DNA of 64,000 nucleotides from positions 150,959,726 to 151,023,725 of the forward strand of contig OW240920.1 of the NCBI GenBank assembly GCA_933207985.1, written 5' to 3'. Positions 42,929 to 54,980 of the stretch are shown in pieces; the stretch's first letter is position 1, and every line of letters begins with the position of its first letter. Position numbers and translations under genes: made by a program. The notes under the pieces were generated by a model, which was not told the origin of the DNA, did not search any database, and saw nothing but the letters and a program-made list of their open reading frames with translations. Source of the DNA: Pelobates cultripes. Taxonomy: Eukaryota; Chordata; Amphibia; Anura; Pelobatidae.

Positions 42929-44193
42929 TTGTGGGGTGGGGCTCTAGAGGTGTGTTGGTGTGTTTGTGTGAGCACCTACTTTGTTGTGTGGTTTGTTTCC
43001 CACTTTCCGTGGTTGGACCCCCTCCATCCGAGCCGCGGGCAGCAGCAGCAGTGGTTTAGGGTGTGTCTTCGTCTGTGGAGATGTTTCGCAAAAAACCTCT
43101 ACTGCAATTGGAAATTACACCGTTAGCAATTGAAAAATGAACATAAACATAAACATTCATAAACAGTAATGAAAAACAGAAATGAATAGCAGAAATGAAA
43201 ACTCTGGTCTTACACCCTGCCAGAGGTGGCTGGGGGCGTGGGTGTTCTCTATCCGGATGGTGTGTTGGTCCGGACGTATCTTTACTATTGAGTACGGTGT
43301 ATCTGGGTTGTGTGTGTTCGGTGGTAGTGCTGGGGTGTTAGGGCCTCTGTAAAGGTGCCGGTCAGTCCCAACCTGCACTGGTGTAGGTGACACTGAGGAC
43401 GTGTCAACAGGTGTCGCCGGTCCTGAGGCAGTGTGTGGTGTGGCGATGATGGTGCAGCTGATGTGGCTGCTGGGATGTGTGTGCGGTGTCGTTGGTGTGT
43501 GGCGTGCGTGTGTCGGTGGGCAAGCAGGCACTTGTAATTGTCATGTTCGTTTGGAGCTGGGGTTGAACCTAAGTTCAGTTTTCTTTATGGGGTATGTCAT
43601 GTTTGGGGAGTGTAGGCTAGGTTCCCGGGTGGGTATGTCTTTACGACCTCAGTTGATATCAGAGGTATTGGTGTTTTTTTTTGTTTTTTTATTCCCCTGG
43701 GAGGGGGGGGAGGGGAATGGGATGGCTATTTCACCGCTCTCTAATGAACCTTTGTATGTGTGTGTGGGGATGGGACCTGCGGCCCTCAGCTATGTCTCCC
43801 CTTCGTGCAGTCGGGGGGCAGCAGGCAGCCTGCGTCTCTGAGTGCTACTGCCCCCCAAAACATTAACAGTAAACATATACCATACGACCTGGTTCGTGAG
43901 TGTCTTTTTTCCCCCTCTCTTTGTGGTTGTGAGGGGCAGGTAAATAAAGTCCACTTGATAGGCTCCGCTTACGTGTCCCCGGCGGTAATGTCTGTGAGTC
44001 ATCTCGTGTTATCGCTCTGCGGTGGTGAGGTGGTGGGGTGATTCTGCTGGGGTCCGATGTGGTGTATCAGGAGCCTGTTGCAGTTAGCGGTGTCATGTAA
44101 GTTTTTTTTTTTTTTCCTCCCGGTTGTTTGTGTGGTGTGGTCGTCTTTAGTTGCTTGAATCCTCTGTGTGGAGGCCTAGCCGTCGTGATTCCT
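42929..44193 (-). other. long inter-ORF region of the L1 element
   Basis: About 1265 bp separates the ORFs, far more than the short spacer of mammalian L1. It is CA/GT-rich and carries only short frames, the longest (43531-43157, minus, starting MPACPPTHARHTPTTPHT) of low complexity. No recognisable domain. Confidence 0.75.
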
Positions 44194-45288
44194 TTACGGC
44201 CTCTGCGCTGTCGGGAAATCTCTTCTTCCATGCTCGTCTGAGGATCCCCTTCTTTGTCTCTTGGGAGGTGAGCGTCGTCTGTGTTCCCCTGGGTGTTGAG
44301 CCAGGGACTGCGCTGGGTCCATGGCATACCAGTCCATTATGCGTACCTCAGTGAGATTTAGTGCTCTTATGAATGGTATCACGTCTTTATGTTCTGCTAT
44401 GATGTGGTTAGTCCCTTTGATCGTGACAATGAGAGCGAGGGGAAAGCCCCAACGATATTTGATGTTTCTAGTGCGCAGTTGGTCTGTGACCGGCTTCAGT
44501 TGATGCCTTGCCTGGAGGGTGAGCCATGAGAGGTCTTGATAAATCTGGATCTCGTGCCCATGGAACAGTAATGGCGGAGTGGTATCTCTTAGCTTCTTCA
44601 GTATTCGGTCTTTGTCTGCAAAGTAGTGCAGGCGGCATATGATATCTCTTGGGGCGTCCCTGTTGTTGCCTTTGGGTCTGAGTGAGCGGTGTGCTCTGTC
44701 AAAGTGGATCGGTGTTGAAGGTGGTTTTTCCAATAGTAAATTAAACAATTCTTGCAGTGTTGCTGGTATGTTTTCAGCCTCTTTTTCGGGTAGACCCTTA
44801 ATTCTGAGGTTGTTCCTGCGCCCCCTGTTGTCTATGTCATCCAGCGATCTTTGGAGCTGTGACATGTGAGTTTCATGGGCTTCTAGGCGGTCTGTCAGGG
44901 TGGTCATTTGGGTCTGTAGCCTTCCCCTGTCTCCCTCTAGGTCTTGGACACGGAGGCCTACCTGCCGGATTTCAGCTCCCAGACCCTCCATCTTGTGTTG
45001 GAAGGAGGATTCCAGCTTCTGTAGCATGGTGGCGAGGTCTGCCTTGGAGGGGAGATTTTGAAGCAGGACCTTTATATCCTGGTCTGCAGGGGCTGCTGAT
45101 GCCTCTGATACAGCTGGGCTAGGTGGGTTGGAGAGGCGCCCTCCCGCCGTCGGCGCCATGTTTGCCTCCCCCTGATCCGGCGGGCGGCCGGCATAATCTT
45201 TAAATAGTTGCGATACCGGCCGCGGTTTTTCGGCGGGTGCCTTCCCGCTGCTTGTGTGGGCGCTATGCGCCCGTTTGGGATTCCCCAT
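44194..45288 (-). CDS. L1 ORF1: RNA-binding coiled-coil protein
   Basis: A 364-residue open frame. The N-terminus is Pro/Ala/Lys-rich; a coiled coil spans about residues 85-155 (LPSKADLATMLQKLESSFQH, LTDRLEAHETHMSQLQRSLD); an RRM follows with RRNNLRIKGLPEKEAENIPA; the C-terminal domain shows RAHRSLRPKG and KYRWGFPLALIV. This is the trimeric chaperone that packages L1 RNA. The start at 45288 (MGNPKRAHSAH) fits the usual length. Confidence 0.94.
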   Translation of the reverse strand: MGNPKRAHSAHTSSGKAPAEKPRPVSQLFKDYAGRPPDQGEANMAPTAGGRLSNPPSPAVSEASAAPADQDIKVLLQNLPSKADLATMLQKLESSFQHKMEGLGAEIRQVGLRVQDLEGDRGRLQTQMTTLTDRLEAHETHMSQLQRSLDDIDNRGRRNNLRIKGLPEKEAENIPATLQELFNLLLEKPPSTPIHFDRAHRSLRPKGNNRDAPRDIICRLHYFADKDRILKKLRDTTPPLLFHGHEIQIYQDLSWLTLQARHQLKPVTDQLRTRNIKYRWGFPLALIVTIKGTNHIIAEHKDVIPFIRALNLTEVRIMDWYAMDPAQSLAQHPGEHRRRSPPKRQRRGSSDEHGRRDFPTAQRP

Positions 45289-45400
45289 GTGTGTGGGTGG
45301 TCGCCCCCCGCTGTTTTTAGTGCCTGCGGTGCCGGAGCCGACCTAACATGCGGCCATCTTCGTCGACGGTCGGCCACGCCCCACAACCTCGGGATTTTAA

Positions 45401-46501
45401 TCCTACTCTGGTCATCTCCCTGTCAGTCACTGAACAAAAGCACAATTATTCAATGTGAACTGTTGAATATTCAAAGTGAATTTAAAATTTTAGGCTGAAC
45501 TGAAACCATAGGTACCTCTGATAATTTTTCTTATTTCTCTATTTGTCCTAACATTTTAAATACCTGACAATTCTCACTGGTGAATATCCCCGTAAAAAGT
45601 TGAGATCTCTGTTAATAGTGAAACTGTTGCTTTGTGTGTTTTGTATCACAGAGCACATAAGAATGTATGATGTCACACTTATATACATTTATACCAGTAT
45701 TAGAAAAAGGGTCCAGGCATTCCAATGTCTTCAGGCACCTTTATTAGAACATGTGGAACATGCAACGTTTCGACTCCCAATGGAGTCTTTGTCAAGCCAT
45801 TGGGGGTTACCTTCTTCAGTATTATCTTCTTGGATTGTGCTGGCCCTTGGTTCAGCTAAGCACCCTGTCTTAAGTGAATTGAGTGTGGTTCCTTTTCCAT
45901 TTTTGAAACTCATATACATTAAGTCATTTGTTATGTAGGTGAATGAGAAAAGCTTAGAGAAAAGTACTTGCCACAATCTTATGTAGGTGTAAGAATTTAA
46001 TTTTCTTTAATTTAAAAAAAAAAATACTCTGAGCAGAGATTTAAGAAAAATGTCTATCTTCATATTTACCATTAGCTTATTCTCTTATTCCTCGTGAAAT
46101 TGGTGTCAGCAGGGGGAGGTAAGGATGCAAAGTTGTTGTTTTTTCCGCAACACCACGCATCAGCCATAATACACAAGCTTATTAAATGCATTATTTTCTC
46201 TCAGTTACGTTCTCTTTTTTGTTTTGTTTGTTTACAAATGTGAGATTTTCTTTCACTTTTAAATCCCTTTCCCACTGAGCCACACATGAAGCACATATAA
46301 GCCACGTGTTTTGCTACTCAGAATATGAGATGACTGTGTGAGGTTTTGTACATTCACGTGGATCTAGCTGTCAAAGGCATGTTTTTTTGTTTTCCAATAG
46401 AAAAATCTAAGATAAGTATGGTGGTCATGTGTTGCGTATTTAATATTTTTCACAAATATGGGTTGAATTGTCATTAATATCTACATGGGTTAAACTTATG
46501 C
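45401..46501. other. spacer with a Penelope-type tail motif
   Basis: At about 45710-45800 the segment acctttattagaacatgtgg, aacgtttcgactcc and ggagtctttgtcaag resembles the 3' tail repeats common beside Penelope-like elements in amphibians. The rest is unassigned. Confidence 0.4.
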
Positions 46502-46980
46502 TTAAAGAACACTTTAACATTAGGGACCAAAACATGTATTCCTAACATCAGAGTGTTATACTAACTATTTAGATTATTAGGCCCCCCTTAATTAAGTAAA
46601 ATAAAGCATTATACTTACCTTATTGCTCCAGGTGCACAGGTATCGCTGCAGCCACCCCACCTCTGCTGGCTGAGATCATCAATAATGATGATCTCAGCCA
46701 ATCCAATACCAATCCAATGCTTCTGAATAGAGATGCATTGATTAAATGCTTCTCTTCAGGGAGCGTTCGGTGTCTCCAAGCATTCAGGAAGCAGAGTGTC
46801 TCTAGTGGTTATCCAAGTAATAGCTACTAGGAATGGAATTAGACAGCAATGTAAACACTACCTTTTTACCTTTTTGAAAGAAAAGGTACTGTTTACATGG
46901 CTGAGGCTACATGGACAGGCTATAAGCCTCAGAACCAGTACATCAAGCTGTACTGGTTATGCTGCTTAAGATTCCCTTAA
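46502..46980. mobile_element. T2-like MITE
   Basis: Left end TTAAAGAACACTTTAACATT, right end aagattcccttaa with TTAA. Interior hairpins, including ccagtacatcaagctgtactgg. The right TTAA is shared with the next element. Confidence 0.6.
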
Positions 46981-47056
46981 CCCCTTAAGGACCAAACTTC
47001 TGGAATAAAAGGGAATCATGACATGTCACACATGCCATGTGTCCTTAAGGGGTTAA
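46977..47056. mobile_element. 80-bp palindromic TTAA MITE, copy 1
   Basis: TTAACCCCTTAAGGACCAAA at the left and its imperfect complement at the right (tgtccttaaggggttaa). Nearly identical copies of the same length lie at 60121-60200 and 60314-60393. Confidence 0.85.
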
Positions 47057-48810
47057 AGAACAAGAAGTATTTTACTACTGAAAAATACTGGACATTGTTA
47101 GAGAGTGGCGTTAATACACCATTCACGTTGTCAATGGATCAAATAGCTATATTTTTCTTTTAAGTATGTCGTACAAAAAGGATATTTTGTCTAATCCTCC
47201 TTTCATGTAAACAGTGAGGTTTATTGATGACATTTGGGAGGTTTTTTAAACTCTCAAATTGTTACATCTTTTTGTAATTCATGCTTTATTCATGTAAGAA
47301 AACTTTTGCTCTCGTTTTCAGCTCTTTTCAAGAAACAAATCTAAAACAAATGTTAGCTTGAAAACTACTGGGCACGTGGGAAACACATGCGGCTTCCTTT
47401 GAAATGTATTGATTTCGGTGTTGTATTGAAGAATACAGAACCCTACAATTGATGAGCTTTCAGAGGCTGGAATGCAGATTTAAACTGAGTTTGCAGTGTA
47501 AACAAATTGTGCCCCAGCGACTGAAAAAAACAACAACAAATACGTATTAGCTAGGAGAGTCTTTTGTAAAATCCTTGCATCCAAATGTCTCCACATATAG
47601 GCTTTAAATATGAGCAATCAACATTGTTTTCAGAAAATTACACTATTGAATACAGCATTGAAAAATCACCTCTAACTTGTGTTAACCTTTTTTTCATGTC
47701 ATGCTCCATTTTCTTTGAAATGTATATTAAAGATTTAGCAATTGACACCACAATCTAGTTCCGTCCTGGCACAGCCAAGGCACAGCGCATTGGAGGACCA
47801 GAGACAGAAGCATAGTTGCTATTTCTCCTACTCTCTCTATAATGATTGACAGGTGCAAAAGGCAGAACTTATAACAATAATTAACAGGGAGCCAAGATGG
47901 AAGCACCCACGTCAGTTTCTCAGTAATGTGACCGACTTCCAAAAGACAGCGTCTAATGGAAAAAATGCTATCTGGAGATTTCAAAACACCCGAGGTAGAA
48001 TAGTTCATACTATATTGGCAAAGTGTAAGGCTCCTTCCCCGTTCTTCAATCTGATTTAGTCGATTTTCCAAAGAATAATAAATATAAATATTATATAGAC
48101 GTAATAATGAACAAGTTTAAAACAAGATACAGATCACAAAGTTCTCCTCAAGGAATAAGCTACTTGACGTTGCCAACTGTTCATACATTAAATTATCTGT
48201 GTGTAGATATGGCCTCTGTGCTATCGTGGTGCAGTCTGGTATACAAAAAATATAGCTGTTACGGACGGCTGGTCCTAGACTCAGTCCCCTAAAGTGATCT
48301 ACTGCTATTTTCCTGCTGAGTCAGGTTGTTTTCACTTTTAGTAAATGATCTCCAACACTTATCTTCCTGTAAAATATATTTCTCTCCTGTTTGGTAGAAA
48401 GAGAAGAACTCAATTTCCAGCACTGAGCAAAGATCAGGGCGCACTAGAGATTCAAGTCAAGACCTGGGTGTTTATGGCAGTAATAATTCCAGAGTAGAAG
48501 CATAATATATCACCATGGCCTGGGCCCTTTCTCTTGTCCTTAGATGAACTGATGCATGGGATTGATTGACTAAATGCAGCTTGTTTTGGACACGTGTGGG
48601 GCCGTGTTAGGATAACAAGTGCTTTTAAATGATAACCATTCATACAGTAAAACATGTTTGGGGCTAGTCACTAAGGCCTCAATTTTGTTAGAACAGTACG
48701 TCTTTTTAAAGGGTTTTTAGGCTTTCAATAAGCCATTTATTGGTTTGGAGTGATTAAATAGACACCAATAAAGGCATACCAGAAGCTGCTAATTATCATT
48801 TTGAATATTG
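47057..48810. other. no recognised feature
   Basis: AT-rich spacer. Short frames on both strands (for example 47727-48071) show no motifs. Confidence 0.35.
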
Positions 48811-48814
48811 AAAC

Positions 48815-49870
48815 TGCTATTATTATTATTATTATTAACATTTATATAGGGCCAACATATTCCGCAGTGCTTTACAATTATAGAATGGGAACAACAAGTA
48901 ATTGACATCCAGAATACTACAGAGACAAGAGGTGGAGAAGGCCCTGCTGAAGCGAGCTTACAATCTATGAGGCAGAGGTAAAGACACACAAGAGGAATAA
49001 CAGCATTTAGAGTGAAGGAGGGATTGGTGTTTAAGATGCCTGTGTTGAAATAAGCTACTAAATGTGATGTGTAGAACAAGCAAACAGTAGCAGGAGGGAG
49101 AGTGTGCTGGGCTATGGAGACGTGGGAACTGATGAGGGCACTGAAATGAGAGAAACGTTGCCCAGGAATATGGCAGGCCATCCTAAAGAAGTGTGTTTTC
49201 AGTGACCTCCTAAAAGACTGGAGGCATAAGGTAGGGGATTCCAAAGTAATAGGGCAGCCCTTGATAAATCCTGCAGATGAGAGTTGGCATTGTGGAAATG
49301 AGCAAATGTCAGGAGAAGGTAATTTGCCGAGCTACAGGGATGTATTTGTTGACTAAAGAGTAAATGTAGGGAGGAGTAAACTTAGTGAGGGTTTTGTAGA
49401 TTATTGAATTGAATTCTGAAGGGTACAGGAAGCCAATGTAATGATTGGCAAAGGGCTGATGTGTGGAAGTAGTGGTCATTCAGGAAAATGATCCTGGCTG
49501 CAAGACTCATTACAGACTGAAAAGGGGCAAAGCGAGTATTTGGAAGGCCGATGAGCAGTGAATTGCAATAGTCAAGTTGGGAAATGATGACTGCACGAAC
49601 AAGTGTCTTAACTCCATTTTGAGTTAGAAAAATGCATATGCAGGCAATTTTTTAAAGGTATAAGTTATTGGATTTTGAGACGACTGGATGTGAGGAGAAA
49701 GGGTAAAACCTGAGACGAAATTACACCAAGGCATTAAGTTTGAGGGGTTGGGGTAATAGGTGTCCCATTGATGTGCAGGGAGATAGATGAAGGAGGACTG
49801 TTTGAGAATGTAAAGATGAGACGTTCAGTTTTTAAAAAGATAAAAATGTTTAAGCTGTTTACATTGTGAC
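48815..49870 (-). pseudogene. L2-like LINE 3' fragment, copy 1
   Basis: Minus-strand reading gives ALCQ..LHWLP (about 49445), then LKTHFFRMACHIP (about 49190) and the 3' end attctataattgtaaagcac, gcggaatatgttggccctat and (AAT)n. This is the C-terminal RT part and tail of an L2/CR1-type LINE. Frameshifts throughout. Confidence 0.75.
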
Positions 49871-50516
49871 AGCTCTGTGTGGCTCTGACGGTCTCTTTAT
49901 TGCTACAAATAGACAGTCAGGTCAGATGCTGCAGCCCCCCATCAGCCAAGGATAAACTCATATTTTCTCTCTGTTATTTAAAACAAAAGGGAATAAATAA
50001 ATAAAAGTGTCAGTAAGAAAGAAAGATCTGATATTGGTGCGTTTTATTGAAATGGAAGAGGGATTAAAGCCAAGTGCAAATCCTGCGGAAAATAATTGAT
50101 GGGACTGATGTCAAGAACCATTTCGGTAGTTTGTTTATTAAATTTGAATTGCATATATTAATCTAATTGTCAGGCTGTAACGTTTTCCTAGTGAATGTCT
50201 TACTCATTCAGTTTGTTAATCTGCAGTTCTACAATGATGATACAAAGCTGAATTGATTTATACACAGTATATTTCTTAAACAGCTCTTCACAGAGATTAT
50301 TTAAAATGCAATTGATCATCAAATATTAGCATTTTTCATCTAATAATTTGTCATGTAGACAAAATAATCAAATTTTCTTTTCTGCGCGTTTTAGCCTTCA
50401 TTTAAAAATCTGTGTTTGTGTCCCTTTGTGTGTGTGTGTGTGTGTGAGTGGGGTCTGTCATAAGAAAAAATAAATAATTTTTTTCTATGTTATATGCTAC
50501 TTTTTAAAATGCAACA
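49871..50516. other. spacer with a (TG)n run
   Basis: A GT dinucleotide run near 50428-50446. Nothing else recognised. Confidence 0.4.
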
Positions 50517-51026
50517 TTAAAGGGACACTACAGGCACCCAGACCACTTCATCTAATTGACGTGGTCAGGGTGCAATGTCGCTGTACCTCTCAGTCCTGAA
50601 ATTTAAAACATTGCAGTTTTAGATAAACATCAATCTTCACATTGCAGTATTAACACTGCCTCCAGTGGCTGTCTACCAGACAGTCACTAGAGGTTGTTCC
50701 AGGAGTTTCATAGAGTTTGACTCCGTGAAGCAACACTGAATGTCCACATGCTCTGCATGTTGACATCAATGCGTCAAAGAAACCCCGATGGAATGTATTG
50801 AGGTTTAATGTGTGCAACGCACTTGCTGTGCCTGCGCATTGGTCCCCCCATTGGTTGACGTCAGTGGAGGCGGAGTGCGACCCAGCGCCGACAGCCATTG
50901 CTGCTGGAATCGAGTAAGTGAATAAAGGGTTATTTCACCCTTTACATTGCCTGGGTGGACAACTGGCATAAGAACACTTTAGGACTATAATTACATTGTA
51001 TTCCTAACACTAAAGTGTTCCTTTAA
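50517..51026. mobile_element. T2-like MITE, 510 bp
   Basis: Left end TTAAAGGGACACTACAGGCA, right end (reversed) TTAAAGGAACACTTTAGTGT, TTAA borders. Left interior carries cccagaccacttcat, shared inverted with the copy at 1939-2344. Confidence 0.8.
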
Positions 51027-51659
51027 CATGACTCACCTCCACCTAACAAAAAAGTTAATACTCGCTGCACAATTAGAAAGGTTTTAGTTTTTTTGTTTTT
51101 TTCTTGTTAACTGTCAGTGAACATGTGATTAACAGTAACTGTCAAGGAACCTGCACATTTCGGGCCAAAAATAATTAATTCGAAAAATTCTGCAGTTCTA
51201 CTGACTGCAATTTGACTGTTTTGGTTGAACCATTTTAGTAAATGACTCTGTTAGTGAGTAAAAACAACCGTCAATATCACATAGTACAAATCAGGTGGTG
51301 CGCATGTTGTCTGTGACGATAATGCAATCATGAACATGCCCCTCGCCTGGCTCCACCTTCCCCACCCCAATTTTATATCTGACAAACTTGGCAGTTCTGT
51401 TATAGCTATATGTACCACACCTTAATACATTCTATTTAGTAGTATTTACATATTCAAACATACTCAATAATACTCAAGGTGTAACTTGTCGGACAATTTA
51501 ATGTGAAATTAAACTTGACGCCAAAATAACAGAAAACAGCTGCCTTGGAGAATTTTTCGAGTTCAGCTGTTTTTGCCAAAAATGTTATGTAAAATTCTCT
51601 TTACACATAACAAGAACACATTTTATGTAGAAAGCAAATATAACAAGACAAGCTTGAAA
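51027..51659. other. no recognised feature
   Basis: AT-rich spacer without coding or repeat signal. Confidence 0.35.
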
Positions 51660-53420
51660 TGATGGCAAAACGATTTCAGCCTTGAGTGAGTGACCCCCTC
51701 CAGCAGAGGGCAGCTGTGAGAGCTATGTGACGGACTGCCTGGCACCCCAACCTGGTGCCTCCCAATCAATGCTCCTAGTGCTCACTGAGGACTCCAAGCA
51801 CTCCACCAGACACCAAAAGAAGTCTATTTGTGGTTTTGGTCCATGCGGTTTGGTTGGGGTCTTGCCGTCCTCCTCCCACCCTGGACCCAAGACCAGCATC
51901 CAGCTTCCAGTGGGTGAACCTCTCTTATTCCAGAGAGTCTAGCAGGAACAGCTCTTATAAGAGCCAGTGATTATAATTATTATTATTATGTTATTATTTA
52001 TATAGCGCCATCAAATTCCGCAGTACTTTACAATGGGTGGACGAACGGACATGTAGTTGTAACCAGACAAGTTGGACACACAGGAACAGAGGGGTTGAGG
52101 CCCTGCTCAATGAGCTTACATGCTAGAGGGAGTGGGGTAAATTGACACAAAAGGTAAGGATAGTATTAGACTAGTGACAGTTGCAAGAGAGGAATCAGTT
52201 GAGAGCTATTAACAGTTTAATTGATACACTTTTATGAAGAAGTGGGATTTTAATGATTTTTTGAAGGAGTGGAGACTGGGTGAGCATGTAACATAGGAGG
52301 GAAGTGAGTTCCACAGGAATGGTGCAGCCCTCGAGCAGTCTTGAAGGTGAGCATCAGAGGTGGGAGTACGGATAGAATATAGACGTAAGTCTTTAGCAGA
52401 TAGTAAGGGCCTAGACGGGACATTCTTGTGTATTAGGGAGGATAGATAGGTGGGAGCAGCATTATATAGAGATTTGAAAGCAAGTATCATAATTTTAAAT
52501 GGAGCCCTTACAGGAAGCCAATGTAGGGACTGACAGAAGGGTGAGGCGTGGGAGGTGCGGGCAGACAGGAAGATGAGCATCAACGCCGCATTCATTATGG
52601 ACTGTAACAGTGCAAATTGGGAGCACGTAAGACCATTGGGAGTATAGTGATATAGCAATCCCCAGGGTAAATGTAGCTGTCCCCTGCACACATGAGACGA
52701 GGCTCTATGTTGAGGGTGAAGAGGAAATGATTTTAATGGTGCCACACTTGGCCTTTTCTGACACTCCACATGCAAGGGTCACTCCCACATGGACCTTGTG
52801 GGGAACTCCGTTACAAAGTCACAGATCAATAATAACAGTGTTACAATGCATGACACTCCCATATACAATACAATAAGCCTTCCCTTTACTTGGCAGATAA
52901 TTGAGTCAAGCATTATACTAAACTCAATTATCTCCAAACACATAAAACACTAATTCTTACAAAAAAAAACAAATACCTTAAAACACATAAAATCCCACAA
53001 ACGTTACATCCCCTGATAGCCCTGATCTGGGTAACCAACATATCCAAAAATCACCCCGATCAGTTCAGGGGTTCAGGAATTTCCTGGAAGTCATAGTTTT
53101 TACCGATCGAACGCAGTGTCCCATACCCAAAACGGTTTCATAGAATCACGGCTAAGTGCCGCTTGCGACCGACCGGGAAGCGCAAAGTCTTCATGCCGAA
53201 AATAGTTCCATAGAATAGAGGCTAAGTGCCGCTGAGGGACTGACCGGGAACCGCAAAGTCTTCATGCCGAAAATAGTCTATTTGTGGTTTTGGTCCATGC
53301 GAATGGCCGCCAGGGAGCTAGCGTTCGGTTCTAAGGAAAGTACCGAACCAGGGGGAATAAAATATGTGTCTTTACAGTCGTTGACTTGGTCCGTAGTCTT
53401 TTGTCAAGAAGCTGGCCAGC
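51660..53420 (-). mobile_element. LTR fragments interrupted by an L2 piece
   Basis: 51660-51960 and 52785-53420 are LTR-like. A 27-bp string starting agtctatttgtggttttggt occurs at 51821 and again at 53275. The part at 53010-53060 is the inverted match of 1120-1185. A stretch of about 75 bp around ggctaagtgccgct is duplicated in tandem (53131-53277). Between lies an L2 fragment (51965-52785). Confidence 0.5.
51965..52785 (-). pseudogene. L2-like LINE 3' fragment, copy 2
   Basis: The minus frame gives FCQSLHWLPVRAPFKIMILA, FKSLYNAAPTYLSSLIHKNV, RAAPFLWNSLPSYVTCSPSL and HSFKKSLKSHFF, the typical C-terminus of L2/CR1 reverse transcriptases. The 3' tail (aatttgatggcgctatata plus AAT repeats) ends near 51965. 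The frame is open for 188 codons, so this copy is younger than copy 1. Confidence 0.85.
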
Positions 53421-53810
53421 AGGCCCTTCCAAGCTCTTTTTTTTATTGAAACATATCAGACATCTAAAGCACTTTTTTTTTCATTTTACAAAAAGTGCAG
53501 ATTTTAGTAAAAATTTATAAATTTTATAAATCAACCTGGTTACACATGCCCGACTATCAATCAGACAGCAGGTCCTGTTACTTCCTGGTTGATTAACTCA
53601 GTGGAGCTAAACTCAAGAGGCAGCAATTGCTCAGAGCACCTACCTTGCAAAGACTTCTCATTGAGCTGCACTGGGAAGTCTGTGGTTGGACAGCCACAGA
53701 AAGTCTGAGCTGGGGAATAAGGGAAGGCTTGTAAAGATTCAGACAAGATATGCAGCATCTGACCCCAATATCCACAATGAAAAAATGCATAATCAACCCC
53801 TTAATGCATA
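53421..53810. other. no recognised feature
   Basis: Spacer with T runs. Short minus frames have no motifs. Confidence 0.35.
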
Positions 53811-54339
53811 ATCAACCCCTTAAGGACTGGACTGTTTTTGCGATGTTGTACATTTGCGACCAGGCCTCTTTTTACACTTTTGTGGTGTTTGTGTTTAGCT
53901 GTAATTTTCCACGCTCTCATTTACTGTTCCCATACAAATTATATATTGTTTTTTTCAGGACAAAAGGGGCTTTCTTTACATACCATTATTTATATAATCT
54001 CATGTATTTTAATTTAAAAAAAATAAAAAAAATATGATGAAAAATTAAAAAAAAATACATGTTTTTTGACTTTTACTTGAAAAATCTTTTACTCATTTAC
54101 AAAAGCGAATGAAAAAAACTGCTAAATAGATTAAAAATTTTGTCCTGAGTTTAAAAATACCCAGTGTTTACGTGCTTTTTTGCTTTTTTTTGCATGTTAT
54201 AGGGCTATAGGTACAAGTAGGATATTGCGGTTTTAAAACATACATTTTTAAAATTTATCAATAGTGACATTGTAACACTATTATCTGTCATAAATCTCTG
54301 AATAACACCCCACATGTACATATTTTTTTTTTAAGTAGA

Positions 54340-54980
54340 CAACCCAGGGTATTCAATATGGGGTATGTCCAGTCTTTTTTAGTAGCCACTTAGTCGAAAA
54401 CACTGGCCAAAGTAAGCATTCATATTTGTTTGTGTGTGAAAAAGTAAAAAAACTAAATTGAACGCTAATTTTGGCCAGTGTTTGTGACCAAGTGGTTACT
54501 AAAAAAGACTGGACATACCCCATTTGCAATACCTTGGGTTGTCTTCTTTGCAAATGGTATGCCATCATGGGGGTAATTCTCATTCCTGGGCTACCATATG
54601 CTCTCAAAGGCAACGTAACCAACCTGGCCTTTTTCAATGTAAAAATATTTGACCCTGTAACTTTCAAAAACGCTATAAAACCTGTACATGGGGGGTACTG
54701 TTATACTCAGGAGACTTTGCTGAACACAAATATTAGTGTTTCAAAACAGGAAAACATATCACAACAATTATATCATCAGTAAAAGTGCTGTTTGTGTGTG
54801 AAAAATGCAAAAAAAAGTCACTTATACTGACAATATCATCGCTGTGATATGTTGTACTGTTTTGAATCACTAATATTTGTGTTCAGCGAAGTCTCCTGAA
54901 TAAAACAGTACCCCCCATGACAGGTTTTAGGGTGTCATAGAAAGTTACAGGGTAAAATATAGTGCTAGCAAATTAAATTC
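54340..54980. repeat. two large imperfect inverted repeats
   Basis: Pair 1: about 75-bp arms (54341-54415 against 54465-54542), both containing ggggtatgtccagtc or its complement. Pair 2: about 110-bp arms (54650-54775 against 54838-54962), both containing gtactgtt..tcaggagact or the complement. No coding sequence. Confidence 0.75.

Larger units (their letters stand above)
38226..45400 (-). mobile_element. nearly complete L1 element, both ORFs open
   Basis: Minus-strand L1 with a short GC-rich 5' part (45400-45289), ORF1, a 1.27-kb spacer, ORF2, a 3' UTR (39100-38245) and an A tail (T run at 38227-38247). No target duplication could be paired by eye. Both ORFs are uninterrupted, so the copy is young. 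The 5' UTR may be cut short. Confidence 0.92.

Noticed and set aside
39489..42947. Many plus-strand frames over the L1 region
   Set aside because: Antisense shadows of the 1275-codon ORF2.
38226..45400. Target-site duplication around the L1
   Set aside because: I compared the sequence left of the T run with that right of 45390 and found no convincing match.
44151..45498. Plus-strand frames and the 45386-45072 minus frame over L1 ORF1
   Set aside because: Shadows of ORF1; the alternative minus frame has low complexity and no domain.
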